DNA of 64,000 nt from Pseudomonadaceae bacterium. GTDB taxonomy: Bacteria > Pseudomonadota > Alphaproteobacteria > UBA2136 > UBA6156. Under the pieces are notes generated by a model. That model had not been told where the DNA came from. It worked only from the letters and a program-made list of their open reading frames with translations, and did not search any database. Below are positions 34,238 to 43,362 of this stretch, piece after piece (the stretch's first letter is position 1; each line of letters opens with the position of its first letter). The stretch spans positions 434,001 to 498,000 of the forward strand of contig JACKLD010000012.1 in the NCBI GenBank assembly GCA_024236095.1. The letters run 5' to 3'. The position numbers and the translations under genes were made by a program.

Positions 34238-35215
34238 ATGCACACCACCACCCACCCTCTCCCCCCCTCCCAAACCGCCCAAGCTGAAGCCTTGGCCGAA
34301 CTCCACGCCGCCACACTGGTGATAGACAACCCCGCCCACACCACCACCGCGTCCGAGTTCGCCGCCCCCACCGCCCCGCAAACCGCCACATGGTACGCAG
34401 CCGAAGACACCCGCCCCGCCCTCACCGACGCCCTCGCCACCATGGGCCACACCAACCTGGTCTGGACACCTGTCGACACCACCGCCGATTACGTCGCCCA
34501 AACCGCCCACCTGTTCCCGCCGCTGCAAGTCGGCCGCTTTTACATCACCCGCAACCATGAGGCACCGCCAACCGGCTGCATCCCCATCCAAATCCCGCCC
34601 AACCAGGCCTTCGGCAGCGGCGAACACGCCACCACCTCCGGCTGCCTCACGGTCTTCCAACACCTCCTGCATAAAGCCACCATCCCCGCGACATCCGCAA
34701 AGCCTGCCTCACAGGAAAGCGTCATCCCGACGCAGGTCGGGATCCACGAACAACATCAAACCCGCGCCGCAGGCGCACCATCTATCCAATACCTCCCCAC
34801 ACACGCCCTCGATTTCGGCGCCGGCTCCGCCATCCTCGCCCTCGCCACCGCCACATGGCTTGGCATCCCCGTCACCTGCGCCGACAACGAACAACCCGCC
34901 GTCCGCATCGCACTGGAAAACGCCGCAACCAACGGCGTCTCCCACCTCATCACCAGCCACCATGCCGATACCCCCGCCCACCCCGCTGTCATGGCCAACG
35001 CCCCCTACCCTCTTGTCTTTGCCAACATCCTCCTCACGCCGCTACTGACACTCTCAAAACCTCTCATCAACACCCTCGCCCCAAACGGTATTCTCATCCT
35101 CTCCGGTTTCCGCACAGACCAAGAGGCCGATATTCTTACCGCCTACACCTCCCTCACCCTCCTCCACCGCCACGAGGCCGACGGCTGGCTGACCTTGGCC
35201 TTGCAAAGGCTCTAA
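34238..35215 (+). CDS. prmA: PrmA, ribosomal protein L11 methyltransferase, with in-frame repeat insertion
   Basis: A 325-residue SAM-dependent methyltransferase that modifies ribosomal protein L11. Family marks: IPPNQAFGSGEHATTSGCL, the SAM motif I ALDFGAGSAILALATATW, TCADNEQPAVRIALENAATNG, and LVFANILLTPLLTLS with the N-I-L post-motif. Between the GSGEHATT helix and motif I, about residues 155-188, a palindromic repeat is inserted in frame, read as ESVIPTQVGIH. Motif I has DFGAGSA where DxGxGSG is usual. An alternative is a generic methyltransferase, but the GSGEHATT signature favours PrmA. Confidence 0.9.
   Translation: MHTTTHPLPPSQTAQAEALAELHAATLVIDNPAHTTTASEFAAPTAPQTATWYAAEDTRPALTDALATMGHTNLVWTPVDTTADYVAQTAHLFPPLQVGRFYITRNHEAPPTGCIPIQIPPNQAFGSGEHATTSGCLTVFQHLLHKATIPATSAKPASQESVIPTQVGIHEQHQTRAAGAPSIQYLPTHALDFGAGSAILALATATWLGIPVTCADNEQPAVRIALENAATNGVSHLITSHHADTPAHPAVMANAPYPLVFANILLTPLLTLSKPLINTLAPNGILILSGFRTDQEADILTAYTSLTLLHRHEADGWLTLALQRL
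34705..34795 (+). repeat. Type-B repeat inside prmA
   Basis: Arms GCGTCATCCCGAC / GTCGGGATCCACG with a second small hairpin CGCCGCAGGCG, in frame within prmA. The base changes in the left arm are compensated in the right arm (CCCGAC/GTCGGG), so the hairpin is preserved. Confidence 0.9.
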
Positions 35216-35336
35216 AATACCAAACTCTCTATGGCATTTTAACGCCATTCTACGCCACGCTACCTATACCAAAGGGGCCACTTAACCGTTTTCCAGCACC
35301 TCTTCGGGTGCGTGGCACCCTGTTTTGGAGGAGAGT

Positions 35337-35564
35337 ATGGACGAAAAAAATGTAAGAGTGCGTATGCGCCGGCCGCACCACGAGGTCGCCAGCGGCCTCG
35401 CCCGCTTGGCGGTGGTAGGCGGCCTTGGCATTGCGTCTGGGGTAAGTGTCGTTTATGCCATCACCTATGGCATGAGCGGCCAGATCCTCATCTCAGCAGC
35501 ATTGGCGCTGCTGGGAGTCGCTTTGGCAGTCAGTACACTCTTCGGTCTACGGACAAAACTGTAG
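35337..35564 (+). CDS. Small membrane protein
   Basis: A 75-residue protein with a basic N-terminus (RVRMRRPHHE) and two hydrophobic segments at about 20-43 and 48-69. The start is set by GGAGGAG just before the ATG at 35337; a second ATG upstream is worse placed. Not recognised. The upstream gap contains a GGGTGC/GCACCC hairpin at about 35308-35322. It precedes the M24 peptidase gene. Confidence 0.6.
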   Translation: MDEKNVRVRMRRPHHEVASGLARLAVVGGLGIASGVSVVYAITYGMSGQILISAALALLGVALAVSTLFGLRTKL

Positions 35565-35638
35565 ACCTCGGTGGGTGTCGTGTTTACGGCGCCCGCTTTT
35601 ATTTGCATTGTGCAGGCGGCTCAACTACCATCGCCGCC

Positions 35639-36793
35639 ATGAAAACCCCCGCCAAACTCATCTTCGAAAACGGTGCCAACTGGCGCTATGCCACCGGCAC
35701 CCCCATCTCCGACCCGGCCCTCTGGTACATGGAGCCAAACGGCACCACCCACATTCTGGTCTCCGAGCTGGAAATCGCCCTCATGCAAACCACCGCCACC
35801 GGCGTCACCCACATCCACGGTTTTGCCGAAGTCCGCGATTCCCTCCACCCCAAACCGCTTACCCTCTCCGCCATGGTGGCGTGGCTGCACCGTGCAACGC
35901 CCGAGGCCCCGCTCCTCGTGCCCGCCGATTTCCCTGCCGCCACCTTCCAACGCCTTACGGCAGAAGGCCTGCCGCTGGAGGTCTGCACCGATGATTTGTT
36001 CTTCCCCGAACGCGCCATCAAAACCCTTGCCGAAACCGAAAAACTCGCCGAAGCCGAACGCGCCGCCACCCAATGCTTCCACCGCGCCGCCCACATCCTG
36101 CGCGAGGCCGACATCGCCCGCGATGCATCCCTTGTGTGGAAAGGCAAACCCCTCACCGCCGAAACCGTGCAGATGGAGATGCGTAAAATTGCCATCGAGC
36201 AAGGCTGCGAGGAGTTCCACGGCGGCCCCATCGTCGCCTGCGGCGCCCAAGGCGCCATGCCGCACGAGCGCGGCCACGGCATCCTCAAAGCGCATGAGTT
36301 GATTGTGATTGATAACTTCCCCCGCCACAAAAACGGCTACTGGGCCGACTGCACCCGCACCTTCGTCAAGGGCAAAACAACCCAATGGCAGCAAGACGTC
36401 TACGCCGCCGTCCTCACCGCCCAAGAAGCCGCCCTCGCCCTCATCCGCCAAGGCGCCAACGGGCGCGACATCCACAAAGCGGTAGAAACCACCCTCCACC
36501 GCGCAGGCTTCCCTACCGGCAGCATGGACGACGGCACGCCTTACGGCTTCTTCCACGGCACCGGCCACGGCGTCGGGCTGGAACTTCACGAGCCCGGCCC
36601 CCGCATGATTTCCCGTGCCGACTGCGAACTCAAATCTGGCTACGTCACCTCGGTGGAACCCGGCCTTTACTATCCCCCCGGCAGCCACAAGGGCGGCACC
36701 GGCGGCTGCCGGATTGAAGACCTTGTGGTCGTCACCGACACCGGCCACCACAACCTCACCCTCTACCCCAAAAACAAGTGGATGATCGACTAA
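35639..36793 (+). CDS. M24-family metallopeptidase (Xaa-Pro aminopeptidase-like)
   Basis: A 384-residue pita-bread-fold peptidase. The C-terminal catalytic domain has all five metal ligands in context: LIVIDNFPRHKNGYWADCTRTF gives the two Asp, FFHGTGHGVGLELHEPGP the His, then VTSVEPGLYYPP (Glu) and GGCRIEDLVVVT (Glu). The N-terminal creatinase-like domain is about 140 residues. Likely releases N-terminal residues next to proline. The ATG at 35639 is taken because the homologous region starts there. Confidence 0.9.
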   Translation: MKTPAKLIFENGANWRYATGTPISDPALWYMEPNGTTHILVSELEIALMQTTATGVTHIHGFAEVRDSLHPKPLTLSAMVAWLHRATPEAPLLVPADFPAATFQRLTAEGLPLEVCTDDLFFPERAIKTLAETEKLAEAERAATQCFHRAAHILREADIARDASLVWKGKPLTAETVQMEMRKIAIEQGCEEFHGGPIVACGAQGAMPHERGHGILKAHELIVIDNFPRHKNGYWADCTRTFVKGKTTQWQQDVYAAVLTAQEAALALIRQGANGRDIHKAVETTLHRAGFPTGSMDDGTPYGFFHGTGHGVGLELHEPGPRMISRADCELKSGYVTSVEPGLYYPPGSHKGGTGGCRIEDLVVVTDTGHHNLTLYPKNKWMID

Positions 36794-36799
36794 TCACCC

Positions 36800-37285
36800 T
36801 TGAAAGCGCGCCCAGCCATCACCATATTTTCTGTATGTCTGTCCAGAACAAAGATACAAACCCCACCATCCAGAACGAACTTGCTGGAGCAGAATCTTGC
36901 CGCTCCCGATGTTTTGGAAATCGACATCCCTCCGCTCCACCCCGCCGATGAGCAGCATATTGCCACCTTCCGCCAACATCTAATTGGCATCATGGAACGA
37001 AGCCATGCCTCTACCAAATACATCCACGCGTTCAATATCACGGCATTGGTCAGCTATATTGGCGAACTCAAGAAGTCCACGGCACTCAACCCTCCCCCCA
37101 AACGCCCCACCGACCTCGCCCGCCACACCATGCTGCGTATGGCCAAAGAAGTGCCCATCACCGTCACCCGCACACACAAAAATAGAAAAACCGGAAAAAT
37201 CAAACCACCCAGCGGCACAGCCACTTACCTTGTCGACGTCTCATCCTTCCAAGACGGCAAATACCCCGCCTCTCCTGAACTCTAG
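36800..37285 (+). CDS. Hypothetical protein, possibly frameshifted at its 5' end
   Basis: The 3' two-thirds (from about 36890) look coding: APDVLEIDIPPLHPADEQHI, then a helical segment and a basic TRTHKNRKTGKIKPPSG stretch. No good start codon or ribosome site exists in this frame; the frame's first start is a TTG at 36800 that overlaps the end of the M24 gene's neighbourhood. A second frame has ATG at 36836 followed by a plausible MSVQNKDTNPTIQNELAGAE, which breaks off. A one-base shift near 36890 would join them. It could be a decayed gene. Not recognised. Confidence 0.4.
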   Translation: MKARPAITIFSVCLSRTKIQTPPSRTNLLEQNLAAPDVLEIDIPPLHPADEQHIATFRQHLIGIMERSHASTKYIHAFNITALVSYIGELKKSTALNPPPKRPTDLARHTMLRMAKEVPITVTRTHKNRKTGKIKPPSGTATYLVDVSSFQDGKYPASPEL

Positions 37286-37295
37286 CCCGCGCCGA

Positions 37296-38468
37296 TTACG
37301 CCACCAACTTCTTCAACCGCGCCACCACGTCAACCGAGGCATGCTCCAACCGCGCCACCAAATCGTCGATGTTGGCATTGGGGTCGCGGGCGCGCCGCTC
37401 GGCGGCTTCCTTGGCCGAGGCATGCACATCACGGTGACTGGCTTCCATCGCCTTGAAGTCGGCATCGCTGCCATACTTGTTCATGCCGGTGCTGTAGTAC
37501 CATTTGCCCAAGCGACACAACTTGTGGTCGCCCGCCTGCGCCGGGTCCAGCTTGATGCGCTGCATGGAAAAGTCGACGATCTTTTTCTTCCACAACGCGT
37601 GGTCGGCCTGCGCCAAGTACACCACCTTCTCGGCAATGTCGGCCTCTGCCAGCAGCCCGCGCTGGTGCTCCACCACGTTGCACAGCGTGTCCAGCCCGTC
37701 CATGATGGTACCGGTCTGCTGTTCGTTGCGGGTGGCTTGGGCTGAAACCTCGCGGATGCCGTCCGCCACGCTCTGCGAAGCGATCGCCTGCTCGCTGGTG
37801 GCATGGGCGATGCCGTGCATCAGATCCAAAATCTCACCCGCCGATGTGGTCAGCTGCCGCACTTTCTGCGTGCCATCCCCCACCGCCTGCCGGGCACCTT
37901 CCACGCCCTTCAGCACGTTTTCAATGTCGCCATTGATACGCTGGATGGTCTCGGCAATCTGCTGTGATGCCGCCTGCGACTGCTGCGAAAGCTTGCGCAC
38001 CTCGTCGGCCACCACCGCAAAACCGCGTCCGGCATCACCGGCCCGCGCCGCTTCAATCGCCGCATTCAGCGCCAACAGGTTGGTCTGCGCGGCGATGCTG
38101 GCAATGGTCTCCACAATCTGGCTGATTTCCTCCGACGCCGTGCGCAAGCTGGCCATGCTGTGGTTGGTCTTGTCCATTTCGCTTTCCAAGCGGCCCATCA
38201 TCATCACCGCTTCATCCACCTCGCCTTGCACCTGCGTGGCGCGCTGGCTGGCGTGGGTGGCGTTTTCGGCAATGCTGCGGGTGGTGGAGTTCATCTCCTC
38301 GCTGGCACTGGCAAGCCCATGCACCTGTCCGTTAATCTCCACGGCAGCCCTGCGGATGCCGCTGACCAGATTGGCCACATCCACCACCTGCATCGAGATT
38401 TCCACAATCCCCTTCAGCATCGCGGTCAAATCCATGCCCGCACACCCACCTCGCTTGAACCAGCTCAT
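37296..38468 (-). CDS. Soluble methyl-accepting chemoreceptor with C-terminal CZB zinc-binding domain
   Basis: A 390-residue cytoplasmic chemoreceptor-like protein with no transmembrane segment. Residues about 50-270 form the signalling coiled coil, with the hairpin tip IVETIASIAAQTNLLALNAAIEAARAGDAGRGF (split here by description) and VVADEVRKLSQQS. The C-terminal CZB domain has the His...Cys...His...His pattern in QADHALWKKKI, DHKLCRLGKWYYS and ASHRDVHASAKEA, known in other proteins to bind zinc and sense oxidants. It lacks a C-terminal methyltransferase-tether pentapeptide. It lies where the dcw cluster is interrupted. Confidence 0.92.
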   Translation of the reverse strand: MSWFKRGGCAGMDLTAMLKGIVEISMQVVDVANLVSGIRRAAVEINGQVHGLASASEEMNSTTRSIAENATHASQRATQVQGEVDEAVMMMGRLESEMDKTNHSMASLRTASEEISQIVETIASIAAQTNLLALNAAIEAARAGDAGRGFAVVADEVRKLSQQSQAASQQIAETIQRINGDIENVLKGVEGARQAVGDGTQKVRQLTTSAGEILDLMHGIAHATSEQAIASQSVADGIREVSAQATRNEQQTGTIMDGLDTLCNVVEHQRGLLAEADIAEKVVYLAQADHALWKKKIVDFSMQRIKLDPAQAGDHKLCRLGKWYYSTGMNKYGSDADFKAMEASHRDVHASAKEAAERRARDPNANIDDLVARLEHASVDVVARLKKLVA

Positions 38469-38626
38469 CGGCAAAACTTCTTGTTGTTGAGTTATTGCCG
38501 AAACCCTAGCACATCTTCCCCACCGCCAAACATCCCGCCGCCCACAAAACCACCATCCTCCCGCGACCTCGCCGCCACATCATCACACAAACCCACATCT
38601 CCTTCTGGCAACACTTCCCCACTCAC

Positions 38627-38700
38627 CCCACAGGAAAGCGTCATTCCCGCCCCTCTCCGTCAAAGTAGGCCACCAAGCCCGACAGCGGGAATCCAGTAGG
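38627..38700 (+). repeat. Type-B palindrome with arms separated by 40 bp
   Basis: GCGTCATTCCCGC and GCGGGAATCCAGTAG arms flank an unrelated spacer of roughly 40 bp. It lies between the chemoreceptor start and the murF end. The rest of the 38469-38751 gap shows no gene. Confidence 0.65.
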
Positions 38701-38751
38701 GATGCTTTCAAGTTCCACTTTCCAACATTTAAAGCCATTTGCAGGAGGCAT

Positions 38752-40119
38752 TTAATTACTGTTCAACGCCGCCTTCAACCGCGGCACCACCTGCTGCACA
38801 TACAGCATCTTCTTGCTGCCCTTCACCACCACCGCATCACCGGCCTGCAACAGCTTTGCCACCACGGCGGGGTCAAACGCCTTGGGGTCGGCCTCGTAAT
38901 GCCAACGTTTTTCCACCGGCAACAGTTCAAACAGGTGCGCCATCAGCGGCCCCACACACACCACGCCGTCAATCCCCACCAGCTTGGGCGCCAGCCCTTC
39001 ATGATACGCCACCGCCTCGGCTCCCAGCTCCAGCATGTCTCCCAATACCGCAACCCGCCGCCCGCGCACCGGCCGCGCCTTCAACGCCGCCAACGCCGCC
39101 GCCATGCTGGCAGGGTTACCGTTGAAACTGTCATCCACCACCACCACACCCGCCACCTCTTCCACCGCCCCACGGCCCACATCCAGCCCATTGTCCTCCA
39201 CACCCGCGGCAGCCTTGGCAACATCCACACCTTGCAAACACCGCACCGCCGCCAGCGCCGCCAAGGCATTGTACAAGCGGTGCGGCGCCCCTTCCCGCAA
39301 CATAAAGACAACATCACCCGCCGTCACCCGCCAGTCCGTCCCATCCGCCGTCACTTCAGCCCTGTCATCAAACCTTACCACCCGCACATCCGCCCGCACA
39401 CCTTCGGCACTTACCTCATCCGGCAGCACCAATATTCCGCCTTTCGCCAATCCTTCGGCGATGCTCACTTTCTCGCGCCGTATCGCCTCCACACTGCCCA
39501 GATGCTCCACATGCACCGGCATCACGTTCACCACCAACGCCACGTCCGGCTTCGCCAACTGGCTCAGGCGCGCAATTTCTCCGGCCTGGTTCATCCCCAT
39601 TTCCACCACCGCAAAATCGGCATCGCGCGGCATATTGCACAGGGTCAGCGGAACCCCCCAAAAGTTGTTGAAACTCGCCCGCGCCGCATGAACCACCCCC
39701 ACCCGTGCCAGCATCACCCGCAACATGTCTTTGGTGGTGGTTTTGCCCGCACTGCCGGTCAGACCGATCACCTGCCCGCCAAAGCGCGCCCGCGCTGCCG
39801 CCGCCAGCTTCCACAAACCGTCCATCAAGGTATCCGCCACCACCAGTTGCGGAATGCTCACCCCCTCAATCCTCCGCCCCACAATCACCGCCACCGCCCC
39901 CTTGGCCGCCGCATCCGCCACATAATCATGACCATCCGCCGCACTGGCAAAACTGCTTCTGAATCCCCCGCTCGGCGTACCGGAAAGCGCCACGAACACA
40001 TCCCCCGCTTGCACCTGCCTGCTGTCACTCACCACCCGATGCACCGCCACATCCGCCGCGCCACACACCACCCCCAACGCCTCGGCTATCTCGTGCAATG
40101 TCCACAGCGGCTGACTCAT
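38752..40119 (-). CDS. murF: MurF, UDP-MurNAc-tripeptide:D-Ala-D-Ala ligase
   Basis: MurF adds D-Ala-D-Ala to the tripeptide precursor in the cytoplasm. The 455-residue product has an N-terminal RVVSDSRQVQAGDVFVAL, the Mur-ligase ATP loop LTGSAGKTTTKDMLRVML, SFNNFWGVPLTLC, EMGMNQAGEIARLS and a C-terminal domain with VVDDSFNGNPASM. Start overlaps murE by 4 nt. It ends this dcw half; mraY should follow but is 35 kb away. Confidence 0.97.
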   Translation of the reverse strand: MSQPLWTLHEIAEALGVVCGAADVAVHRVVSDSRQVQAGDVFVALSGTPSGGFRSSFASAADGHDYVADAAAKGAVAVIVGRRIEGVSIPQLVVADTLMDGLWKLAAAARARFGGQVIGLTGSAGKTTTKDMLRVMLARVGVVHAARASFNNFWGVPLTLCNMPRDADFAVVEMGMNQAGEIARLSQLAKPDVALVVNVMPVHVEHLGSVEAIRREKVSIAEGLAKGGILVLPDEVSAEGVRADVRVVRFDDRAEVTADGTDWRVTAGDVVFMLREGAPHRLYNALAALAAVRCLQGVDVAKAAAGVEDNGLDVGRGAVEEVAGVVVVDDSFNGNPASMAAALAALKARPVRGRRVAVLGDMLELGAEAVAYHEGLAPKLVGIDGVVCVGPLMAHLFELLPVEKRWHYEADPKAFDPAVVAKLLQAGDAVVVKGSKKMLYVQQVVPRLKAALNSN

Positions 40120-41549
40120 CCCAAAATCTCCCGTACCACCACCCGGTCGTCAAACGGCAAAACCTCACGCCCGATAATCTGCCCGTCCTCATGCCCCTTG
40201 CCCGCCACCACAATCAGGTCGTTGGGCGCCGCCCCTTCAATCGCGGCGGCAATCGCCTCGCGGCGGTCACCGATGTTCCGCGCCGTGCCACCAACACTCT
40301 CTACCCCCCGCACCATCTCGGCCCGGATCGGCGCCGGGTCTTCGGTGCGAGGGTTATCATCGGTAATCACCACCACGTCGGCAAGTTCGGCGGCAATTTT
40401 CCCCATCGGCGCCCGCTTGGTGGCGTCGCGGTCACCGCCACAACCCACCACCACCCACAGCTTGCCACCGGCTTTCTCGGCCAACGGCTTGGCCGCCGCC
40501 AACGCCCGCGCCAAGGCATCGGGCTTGTGGGCATAGTCCACCAGCACGGTGGGGCGGCCCTCTTTCACAATCATCTCCATCCGCCCGGGCACGCTGCTCA
40601 CCGCCACTGCCGCCCGCGCCGCCTTTTCCCACGGAACCCCGCCCGCCACCAGCAACCCCAAACTCACCGCCAAATTCTCCGCCTGAAAACCTCCCACCAG
40701 CGGCAACCGCACATCCACCGGCGTGCCGTCAAACTTCAATTTGGCCTCAATGCCTTGCGCGGTGGCTGCCACCACTTCCACCACCAACTCGGCGTTGGCA
40801 GTGCCCACACTCAACACATGCACACCACGCTGCTTGCACAGGCTGGCCAGCGGCCAGAGTTCGGGCCTGCCAATGTTCACCACCGCCGTGCCGTCCTCCG
40901 GCAGAAGTTCGGTAAACAACCGCGCCTTGGCCGCCATGTAGTTTTCAAAGCTGCCATGGAAATCAAAATGGTCTTGCGTCACGTTGGTAATACCCGCCGC
41001 GCGCCAGCGCACCCCGTCCATTCGGCCAAGCGCCAGCGCATGACTGCTCACCTCGGCCACCAGATGGCTCACACCATCCTCCGCAAGCTCTTGCAACATC
41101 GGGTGCAGCGTCAACGCGGCAGGGCTTGTATAGCCGGAATACCCCACAATCTCGCTCTCCCGCACCGTCCCCAAGGTGCCGACACTGGCCCCCTTGTACC
41201 CCGCTGCCGCCAGCATCTGCTGGCCAAACCACGCCACACTTGTCTTGCCGCTGGTGCCGGTCACCCCCAACATCACCTCCGGCTGCTTGGGCCACATGGC
41301 CGCCGCATACACCGCCAGAACCGCCCCGGGGTTGCCCGTATGAATCACACCGTCTTCCCGCACATCGGAAATCACCGCTGCCGCCCCTTTCGCCCGTGCT
41401 TCCGCCAACACCTTCGCGGTCATTTTGGGCGCCATCCGGCTATCCCACACCATCACGCCACCGGCCTGCAATTGCCGCGTGTCGTCGGTCAGTTGCGAAA
41501 TCTCAAAATCCTTGTCAATCGACAATCCCGGCAGCGCGGAAAGCTTCAT
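40116..41549 (-). CDS. murE: MurE, UDP-MurNAc-L-Ala-D-Glu:meso-DAP ligase
   Basis: MurE adds the third stem-peptide residue. The 477-residue product has GVTGTSGKTSVAWFGQQML as ATP loop, HLVAEVSSHALALGR, TNVTQDHFDFHGSFENYMAAK (split), VLVDYAHKPDAL, and the meso-DAP specificity motif DNPRTEDP, followed by KGHEDGQ. The ATG at 41549 has GAGGGGAG upstream and lies inside the ftsI 3' end (35-nt overlap). Confidence 0.97.
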   Translation of the reverse strand: MKLSALPGLSIDKDFEISQLTDDTRQLQAGGVMVWDSRMAPKMTAKVLAEARAKGAAAVISDVREDGVIHTGNPGAVLAVYAAAMWPKQPEVMLGVTGTSGKTSVAWFGQQMLAAAGYKGASVGTLGTVRESEIVGYSGYTSPAALTLHPMLQELAEDGVSHLVAEVSSHALALGRMDGVRWRAAGITNVTQDHFDFHGSFENYMAAKARLFTELLPEDGTAVVNIGRPELWPLASLCKQRGVHVLSVGTANAELVVEVVAATAQGIEAKLKFDGTPVDVRLPLVGGFQAENLAVSLGLLVAGGVPWEKAARAAVAVSSVPGRMEMIVKEGRPTVLVDYAHKPDALARALAAAKPLAEKAGGKLWVVVGCGGDRDATKRAPMGKIAAELADVVVITDDNPRTEDPAPIRAEMVRGVESVGGTARNIGDRREAIAAAIEGAAPNDLIVVAGKGHEDGQIIGREVLPFDDRVVVREILG

Positions 41550-43362
41550 GCACTTCTCCCCTCGGTTGTGGTTGGGCGCGGTCCTGCATGGCCACCGCGT
41601 GCGGCTTTGCCGCCGTAGTGTGACGCACCCCCGCCTTGCGTTCAAGGGCCAACCGCTCGGCCGCCACCTTGCCCATGTCGGGCTGCAAGCCCGCCAACAT
41701 GCCCATGCGCTGAATGAACTGCCCCACCGCCGGTGCGGCCGCCAACCCGCCGGTGTGGTAACCGCGCTTTGGTTCGTCCAGCATCACCAACGTCACATAC
41801 TTGGGCTGCTCCATCGGTACCGCCGCCACAAAACTCACCACGTTCTTGGTGCCGGAATACCCGTGCGCGGTTGCCTTTTCCGCCGTACCTGTCTTGCCGC
41901 CAACATCATAACCGGCCACCTGTGCGTTACGCCCGCTGCCGGATGTCACCACGTCGCGCATCAAATCCCGCACATCGCGCACGGTACGCATGTCCACCAC
42001 CTTGTGCGAGGGCTGCCCGCTCCCCCCCTTCACCACGCTCGGCACGCGGTAATACCCGTCGGTGGTCAACGCTGCCACAGCCGCCACCAAATGCATCGGC
42101 GTCACCATCATCCCGTGGCCGAACGAAATGGTAAACGTCTGGATACGCCCCCAGTTGTCTGGGTATCTCACCGGCCCCACCTCAGCCACACCAATGTCCA
42201 GCGGCTGCAACATGCCCAGCTTGCGCATGAAGTCTTGTTGCTCCTCCGGCCCGCCCATGTCGGCAATCTTCGAGGCGCCGATATTGCTGGAGTAACGGAT
42301 AATTTCGGTGGCGGTCAGCACTTTGCCCTTGGCATGGTAATCCTTGATGGTATAGCGCCCGATATGGATCGGCTCGCGGCAGTCAATCTGCGTGGCCGGC
42401 GTGATGTGCCCCGCCGCCAACCCTTGCGCCAACGTGAAGATTTTAAACGTGCTGCCCATCTCATAACTGGCCAGCACCGCCCGGTTGAAGCGCGCCTCAT
42501 CGGGGTAGTTTCCAAAGTGGTTGGGGTCATAATCGGGCAGACTTACCATCGCCACAATCTCACCGGTCCGGGCATCCATCACCACTCCCCAGCCCGATTT
42601 CGCCTCACTCTTGTCCAGCACCTCTTTCACGCTGGACGCCAGAATATCCTGCGCCCGCACGTCAATCGCCAGCTGCAAGTCTTCGCCCTTGCGCAAACTG
42701 TCGTTAAACTTGCGCTCCACCCCGGCCAACCCGTTGCTGTCCACGTCCACCGCACCAAGTACGTGGCTGGCAACTTTCTGTTGCGGATACACCCGCACAA
42801 ATTCTTCACGGAATCCCAAGCCCGGCAACCCCAAGGTATGCACCTGCTGCGCTTCGGCAGGGGTCAAACGCCGCTTCAGCCATACAAACCGGCGGCTGGG
42901 GTCGGCCAGCAGGCGGCGGATGCGCTGGGCCTTCACATCCGGCAACACTTTGGGCACCGCCCGCGCAATCTCGTTTGCATCCAACACCCGCTTGGGGTCG
43001 GCGTACAACGAATACGTCTTCAGCGTCGTCGCCAGCAACACCCCGTTGCGGTCGTAAATGTCGCCGCGCCGCAAGGCTTCCTTGGGCATTTCGCGGATGC
43101 TCACCCGTGGCTCGGTTGCCGGCATCACCGCCACATAGGCCAGCTGCACCGCCATGCTGCCCATCAGCAGACACAGCGCAAACACCACCACCATCGCCCG
43201 CAATTGAACGCCCTTACCGTACACCTCGGCGCGTTCGGGCACACGGTAACCCTGCTGATGGCGCACCTTCACCCGATGCCGTTGCACCGGCTGCCCCTTG
43301 CGCTGGAAGGCGAACGGCTTGGGCGTCTCGGCGCCACGCTTGGGCTTATTCCACCATGCCAT
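41515..43362 (-). CDS. ftsI: FtsI/PBP3, septal transpeptidase
   Basis: FtsI cross-links septal peptidoglycan with FtsW. The 615-residue product has one N-terminal transmembrane helix (about residues 54-80), an RGDIYDRNGVLLATTL pedestal motif, and the penicillin-binding triads: catalytic Ser in MGSTFKIF (Ser304, Lys307), YSSNIG, and GGKTGTAEKA. The C-terminus has a 40-residue extension after QFIQRMGMLAGL that overlaps murE. Start overlaps ftsL by 17 nt. Confidence 0.96.
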   Translation of the reverse strand: MAWWNKPKRGAETPKPFAFQRKGQPVQRHRVKVRHQQGYRVPERAEVYGKGVQLRAMVVVFALCLLMGSMAVQLAYVAVMPATEPRVSIREMPKEALRRGDIYDRNGVLLATTLKTYSLYADPKRVLDANEIARAVPKVLPDVKAQRIRRLLADPSRRFVWLKRRLTPAEAQQVHTLGLPGLGFREEFVRVYPQQKVASHVLGAVDVDSNGLAGVERKFNDSLRKGEDLQLAIDVRAQDILASSVKEVLDKSEAKSGWGVVMDARTGEIVAMVSLPDYDPNHFGNYPDEARFNRAVLASYEMGSTFKIFTLAQGLAAGHITPATQIDCREPIHIGRYTIKDYHAKGKVLTATEIIRYSSNIGASKIADMGGPEEQQDFMRKLGMLQPLDIGVAEVGPVRYPDNWGRIQTFTISFGHGMMVTPMHLVAAVAALTTDGYYRVPSVVKGGSGQPSHKVVDMRTVRDVRDLMRDVVTSGSGRNAQVAGYDVGGKTGTAEKATAHGYSGTKNVVSFVAAVPMEQPKYVTLVMLDEPKRGYHTGGLAAAPAVGQFIQRMGMLAGLQPDMGKVAAERLALERKAGVRHTTAAKPHAVAMQDRAQPQPRGEVHEAFRAAGIVD

